Assembly: GCA_023395775.1 (NCBI GenBank)
Contig: JAEWYA010000163.1
Span: 1-8,783, forward strand
From: Bacillota bacterium
GTDB lineage: Bacteria; Bacillota; Clostridia; Oscillospirales; Oscillospiraceae
Reading direction: 5' to 3'
Length of the DNA: 8,783 nucleotides
Below the pieces are notes generated by a model. That model was not told the origin of the DNA, searched no databases, and saw only the letters and a program-made list of their open reading frames with translations. The position numbers and the translations under genes were made by a program. How positions within the stretch are numbered: position 1 is the first letter of the stretch; every line of letters begins with the position of its first letter. Positions 5,627-8,783 of this stretch are shown piece after piece.

Positions 5627-6685
5627 ATGAGAACAACAGAGGAAATCTATCGGGAGCTGCTGTCGGCGTTTCAGGAACGGTCCGGATACGGCGCGGAGGA
5701 CTCCTGCGATCTGGCGGTGCGGCTGTATGCCGTGGCGGCGCAGGTGCAGGCGCTGGAATGTCAGGCGGACTGGGTACTGGACCAGAGCTTTCCCCAGACG
5801 GCGCAGGGTACTTATTTGGACGACCATGCGGCCATGCGGGGCATTTCCCGGCAGGTGGCGACAAAGGCGGTGGGGACACTGCGGTTTTCGGTGGCGGACG
5901 CGCCGGTGGGCGATCTCAGCATCCCGCAGGGAAGCGTGTGCATGACGGAGAGCGGGGTCCGGTTCCAGACCACTCAGGCCGCAGTGCTGGCGGCGGGCAA
6001 ACTGACGGCGGACGTAACGGCGGAGGCACTGGAGAGCGGAAGCGGCGGCAACGCCGCGGCAAACAGTGTGACGGTTCTGACGGTATGCCCGGTGGGAATT
6101 ACAGGGTGTACAAACCCGGCGGCGTTCACAGGCGGAACCGACGCCGAAGGGGACGATGCGCTGCGGGCGCGGGTGCTGGCAAGCTTCCGACGGCTGCCCA
6201 ACGGAGCCAACGCCGCGTTTTACGAGGAACAGGCGCTGCGGCACGAGGGCGTGGTGGCGGCAGCGGCCGTGGGCCGGGCCCGGGGCATCGGCACAGTGGA
6301 TGTGTACATTGCCACGGCGGCGGGAGCGCCGGACAATGCGCTGCTTAAGGAAGTGGAGACGGACTTGCAGGCAAAGCGGGAAATCGCAGTAGAGGTAAAG
6401 GTGCTGGCTCCTACGCAAAGCAGTGTGAATGTTGCGGTGGAGCTGGATGTGGGTGAAAACGGGGATTTTGCTGTGGTGAAGAGCGCAGTGGAGTCCGCCG
6501 TCGCCGGGTGGTTCACGGGAAAACTGCTGGGGAATCCGGTTCTGCTGGCGGAACTGGGGAGGTTGATCTATGCGGTGAACGGAGTGAAGAATTATCATAT
6601 TTTGTCGCCCACCGCAGACACGGCGGGGAACGGCACGATCCTCCCAACCCTGGGGGCGCTGACGGTAACGGAGATGGAGGCGTGA
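5627..6685 (+). CDS. Baseplate assembly protein J (gp6-like, XkdT-like)
   Basis: This 352-residue protein is a typical baseplate J protein, which forms the wedge arms of the baseplate. Family hallmarks are the helix-rich start ending in FPQTAQGTYLDDHAAMRGI (55-73), SIPQGSVCMTESGVRFQTTQ (98-117), the glycine-rich SGSGGNAAANSV (137-148), FTGGTDAEGDDALRARVLAS (167-186, the usual GG.D.E.D..LR.R signature), and a C-terminal beta domain with NVAVELDVGENG. A helix region with GNPVLLAELGRLIYAVNGVK (302-321) follows near the end. The length is close to PBSX XkdT (about 348). It starts at the ATG at 5627 after a GGGGGTGA site, 12 bases behind the wedge gene, and its stop is one base before the next start. 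Confidence 0.94.
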   Translation: MRTTEEIYRELLSAFQERSGYGAEDSCDLAVRLYAVAAQVQALECQADWVLDQSFPQTAQGTYLDDHAAMRGISRQVATKAVGTLRFSVADAPVGDLSIPQGSVCMTESGVRFQTTQAAVLAAGKLTADVTAEALESGSGGNAAANSVTVLTVCPVGITGCTNPAAFTGGTDAEGDDALRARVLASFRRLPNGANAAFYEEQALRHEGVVAAAAVGRARGIGTVDVYIATAAGAPDNALLKEVETDLQAKREIAVEVKVLAPTQSSVNVAVELDVGENGDFAVVKSAVESAVAGWFTGKLLGNPVLLAELGRLIYAVNGVKNYHILSPTADTAGNGTILPTLGALTVTEMEA

Positions 6686-6686
6686 T

Positions 6687-7253
6687 ATGGCGGAATACGA
6701 GGCACATTTGAAAAACTTGCTGGCACCGCTGGGAATCTATGATCTCAGAGACGGAACGCTGAACGAGAGCGCACTGTTTGCCGCCGCCGTTGGACTGGAC
6801 GGCGTCTCCGACAAACTGGAGTACACGGAGAGGGAGGCGCTGACCGTCACCGCGGAAAGCGAAGGGCTGCAAAGGAGAGAGGCGCTGTTCGCAAGACGCC
6901 CGGCGGCCAATACCGTCCATCTCCGGCGCAGCGCCATCACGGCACTTCTCCAGATCGACGCGGACAGCTTTTCTCTGGACAGCATTAACCGCACCATCGG
7001 CGGCTGCGGCATAAAAGCATTGGCACAGGAGATGGGCGGGGGGAAAATCCGTATCGTCTTTCCGGAGGTGGCTGGGATTCCGGGGGAATTCCGGCAGATT
7101 CAAAAAATCGTACTGGATATCATCCCCTGTCATCTGGAGACGGAGTTCTACTTCAGGTACATGCTCTGGTCGGAGTGTGAGAGTCACAGCTGGACATGGG
7201 CGGAGGTGGAGACGGGGAAGCATACTTGGTACAGCTTCGAATTGGGGGTGTGA
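6687..7253 (+). CDS. Tail protein gpI-like / XkdU-like (DUF2313 type)
   Basis: This protein of 188 residues follows baseplate J, where gpI (P2) or XkdU/YmfQ-type proteins are found. The N-terminal part (LKNLLAPLGIYDLRDGTLNE, then LDGVSDKLEYTEREALTVTA) is helix-rich. The middle contains LLQIDADSFSLDSINRTIGG, and the C-terminal part ends ECHLE-like with IPCHLETEFYFRYMLWSE at about 156-173, a phrase typical of this family. The last 18 residues include SWTWAEVETGKHTWYSFELG. In the related clusters this protein links the baseplate wedge to the tail fibres. Here, however, no fibre gene follows, and the next gene begins one base after the stop with the same TGATATGG junction used at the J/gpI boundary. 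Confidence 0.85.
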   Translation: MAEYEAHLKNLLAPLGIYDLRDGTLNESALFAAAVGLDGVSDKLEYTEREALTVTAESEGLQRREALFARRPAANTVHLRRSAITALLQIDADSFSLDSINRTIGGCGIKALAQEMGGGKIRIVFPEVAGIPGEFRQIQKIVLDIIPCHLETEFYFRYMLWSECESHSWTWAEVETGKHTWYSFELGV

Positions 7254-7254
7254 T

Positions 7255-7551
7255 ATGGAGCAGGAATGGAGCGGGCGGATCACGGCGCTGGAGGAGCGGG
7301 TGTCCTCCAATATCCGGCGGATCGGCGCGCTGGAGCAGGCACAGGAGACCTTGCGGCGGTTGGCTACGGCAGTGGAAGTACTGGCGACAAAACAGGAGAT
7401 CGTTGCGGGCAGCGTGGCAAAGCTGGATGAAAAAATGGACGTGCTGGAACAGCGGCCCGGGAAACGGTGGGAGGGTCTGGTGGACAAAATCCTGCTGGTG
7501 CTGGCGGGGGCGTTCGCAAGCTTCATGTTGACGCAGGGAGGCGGCGCATGA
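7255..7551 (+). CDS. XhlA-like lysis-associated membrane protein
   Basis: This protein of 98 residues begins at the ATG at 7255; an in-frame upstream ATG at 7177 falls inside the previous gene. Residues 5-65 form a heptad-rich coiled coil (ITALEERVSSNIRRIGALEQ, then RRLATAVEVLATKQEIVAGS). It is followed by a basic patch (PGKRWEGLV) and one C-terminal membrane segment (residues 77-93, DKILLVLAGAFASFMLT). This is the plan of XhlA of PBSX, a membrane-associated protein that works with the XhlB holin and the endolysin in lysis. The position, directly before holin-like genes, agrees. The short coiled coil could also serve a membrane-anchoring role. The next ATG overlaps its stop. Confidence 0.72.
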   Translation: MEQEWSGRITALEERVSSNIRRIGALEQAQETLRRLATAVEVLATKQEIVAGSVAKLDEKMDVLEQRPGKRWEGLVDKILLVLAGAFASFMLTQGGGA

Positions 7552-7814
7552 AAAAGAAATATACGGTATCCAAGGCCATCGCCCTTGGGGTACTGATGGT
7601 GGACGCAAGCTGTACCTATATCGTGCTGTATTTCTGCTATATGGCTATCTGCCGGCAGTTTGCCGGGACGCTGCCGTATCTCACCACGTTGATCGGCGCG
7701 CTTCAGGCGTCCACGGCGGTGGTGCTGACGGCATATTTCGGAAAGAGCCGGGCGGAGAACACACGGGGAGGTATCACCTATGACGCCGCGCTGAGCGGCG
7801 ACGAGAGCTGTTGA
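7548..7814 (+). CDS. Small two-helix membrane protein, holin-like
   Basis: This protein of 88 residues has a basic start (MKKKYTVSK) and two hydrophobic segments: about 10-35 (AIALGVLMVDASCTYIVLYF, then CYMAIC) and about 43-65 (PYLTTLIGALQASTAVVLTA). A short polar tail of about 22 residues carries SRAENTRGG. Two membrane spans plus a charged tail suit a class II holin or a holin partner. I do not recognise a named family. It lies between the XhlA-like gene (ATGA overlap) and a second holin-like gene (13-base gap), so a lysis or anti-holin role is the best inference. It is rich in cysteine (C22, C30, C35 and C88). Confidence 0.6.
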   Translation: MKKKYTVSKAIALGVLMVDASCTYIVLYFCYMAICRQFAGTLPYLTTLIGALQASTAVVLTAYFGKSRAENTRGGITYDAALSGDESC

Positions 7815-7827
7815 GAGGAGAGATATT

Positions 7828-8079
7828 ATGAAGGAAGTATTGCGCAAGTTGAGTTCCCGAAAGCTGTGGGCGGCCGTGGTCGGAATGGCAGCTGGTCTTG
7901 CCATGGTGTTTGGATTGGACGAAAGCATGATCACCACCACGGCAGGTGCGGTGGTGTCTCTGGCCTCCGTGGTGACGTATATCATCACGGAGGGTAAAGT
8001 GGATGCGGAGAGCGTCAAAAACGCAGTCAAGGCAGTTCAGGATGCGGCGGACATGCTGAGGGGAGAAAACGGAAAATGA
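7828..8079 (+). CDS. Phage holin-like protein
   Basis: This protein of 83 residues starts at the ATG at 7828, behind GAGGAG (7815-7820). It has a basic N-terminus (KEVLRKLSSRKLW), two hydrophobic segments (about 13-30, LWAAVVGMAAGLAMVFGL, and 36-53, TTTAGAVVSLASVVTYII), then a charged helical C-terminus (DAESVKNAVKAVQDAADMLR). The length, two spans and charged C-terminal helix match small holins found in Firmicutes prophages, and the gene stands immediately before the endolysin gene with which it overlaps (ATGA). Holins make the membrane pore that releases or activates the endolysin. Confidence 0.75.
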   Translation: MKEVLRKLSSRKLWAAVVGMAAGLAMVFGLDESMITTTAGAVVSLASVVTYIITEGKVDAESVKNAVKAVQDAADMLRGENGK

Positions 8080-8771
8080 CAGGGGCGGAAAAGCTGCTGA
8101 GCGTTGCCCGGAAAGAACTGGGGATAAAGGAATCACCCGCCGGAAGCAACCGCGTAAAGTACAACGCGGCGTACTACGGGCGGGAAGTGTCCGGAGACAG
8201 CTACCCGTGGTGCTGTGTGTTTCTCTGGTGGTGCTTTCAGGAGGCAGGGCTTGGCCGGCTGTTCTACGGCGGGGAGAGGACCGCCTCCTGCGGGACGCTG
8301 GCCAACTGGGCGAAGCGGAATGGGCGGTTTGTGGCAAAGGACTATCAGCCCGGAGATTTGGTGTTTCTACGATTTTCCGGAGACGCTATCCAACATATCG
8401 GAGCGGTGGAGCAGGTAAACGCAGACGGAAGTCTGATCACGATTGAGGGAAATACCGGAACGGGCAGCGACGCCAACGGCGGCGAGGTGCAGAGGCGGAC
8501 GCGGACGCTGCGGTATGCGGCGGGGGCGTTTCGTCCGGAGTATGAGGAGGACAAAGTGACGCAGGAAAATTTCAACGCCATGATGGATGTATGGCTTCAA
8601 AAGCGGACGGAACTGCCGCCCGGCGACTTCTCGGCTCAGGCCCGGACCTGGGCCGAGGGGAACGGAATTATCCAGGGAAATACCGACGGGACTTTTCAGT
8701 ACAAAAGTTGGTGTACCCGGGAACAAATGCTGGTGTTTCTGCACAGATTTCTGGGAACCATCAAAAAGTAG
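8076..8771 (+). CDS. CHAP-domain endolysin with SLH-like C-terminus
   Basis: This protein of 231 residues is a peptidoglycan hydrolase. The N-terminal CHAP (amidase/peptidase) domain spans about residues 5-150. The likely catalytic Cys46 lies in DSYPWCCVFLWWCF, the partner His107 in DAIQHIGAVEQV, and the IEGNTG segment (123-128) follows as usual for CHAP enzymes. QPGDLVFL (91-98) is another family hallmark. After a linker, residues 160-231 carry an SLH-like repeat (ARTWAEGNGIIQGNTDGTFQ, then CTREQMLVFLHRF), which would bind secondary wall polymers. No signal peptide is present, so export depends on the holin. The ATG overlaps the holin stop, with AGGGGAGA about 10 bases upstream. The gene ends 12 bases before the window does, so any terminator is outside. 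Confidence 0.9.
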   Translation: MTGAEKLLSVARKELGIKESPAGSNRVKYNAAYYGREVSGDSYPWCCVFLWWCFQEAGLGRLFYGGERTASCGTLANWAKRNGRFVAKDYQPGDLVFLRFSGDAIQHIGAVEQVNADGSLITIEGNTGTGSDANGGEVQRRTRTLRYAAGAFRPEYEEDKVTQENFNAMMDVWLQKRTELPPGDFSAQARTWAEGNGIIQGNTDGTFQYKSWCTREQMLVFLHRFLGTIKK

Positions 8772-8783
8772 CATTAAAAAAGC

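Noticed and set aside
5519..6598. Reverse-strand open frame of 359 codons opposite baseplate J
   Set aside because: It mirrors the clearly recognised baseplate J gene and is rich in His, Arg and Gln, typical of antisense translation.
6513..8030. Long reverse-strand open frame of 505 codons
   Set aside because: It lies opposite four or more well-supported tail and lysis genes, its composition is rich in Arg, Ser and Pro as expected for the reverse of GC-rich genes, and it shows no domain.
8762..8783. A-rich end of the window as a terminator
   Set aside because: No GC-rich inverted repeat or T-run is visible in the 12 bases after the endolysin stop. The window ends too early to judge.

Overview
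The window is a GC-rich, purine-biased stretch, fully coding on the + strand. It reads as the tail, baseplate and lysis part of a contractile-tail (myovirus-type) prophage or a tailocin-like element. The gene order follows the PBSX / R-type diffocin plan of Firmicutes. High GC, strong AGGAGG-type ribosome binding sites, a short diffocin-size sheath and a CHAP endolysin with an SLH-like tail suggest a high-GC member of the Clostridia (Oscillospiraceae-like). The taxon is an inference from style, not from a marker gene.

Layout, left to right: the end of an unidentified gene (1-90); a small neck or stopper-like protein (87-395); a tail-terminator-like protein (392-883); the tail sheath (880-1947); a 76-base gap with a hairpin; the tail tube (2024-2413); a tail assembly chaperone-like protein (2410-2721); an unrecognised 190-residue protein (2718-3290); a LysM tail protein (3311-3886); the gpD/gp27-type hub (3883-4824); a gpV-type spike (4850-5263); a gp25/gpW-type wedge protein (5276-5614); baseplate J (5627-6685); a gpI/XkdU-type protein (6687-7253); an XhlA-like protein (7255-7551); two small holin-like membrane proteins (7548-7814 and 7828-8079); and a CHAP endolysin (8076-8771).

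The genes are packed as one transcription unit. Eight junctions are 4-base stop/start overlaps (seven ATGA, one TTGA), and the rest are gaps of 1 to 76 bases. The products would build a sheath and tube on a baseplate, close the top with neck proteins, and release particles by holin/endolysin lysis.

The most notable point is what is missing. No tape measure gene lies between the chaperone and the LysM gene, where a protein of several hundred residues or more is normally encoded; only a 190-residue, charged, low-complexity protein is there. No tail fibre or receptor-binding gene lies between the gpI-type gene and the lysis genes, where they are separated by one base. Every reading frame present is intact, so this looks like a compact, maintained, reduced contractile particle rather than a decayed prophage. 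Whether a capsid is encoded upstream cannot be seen from this window.
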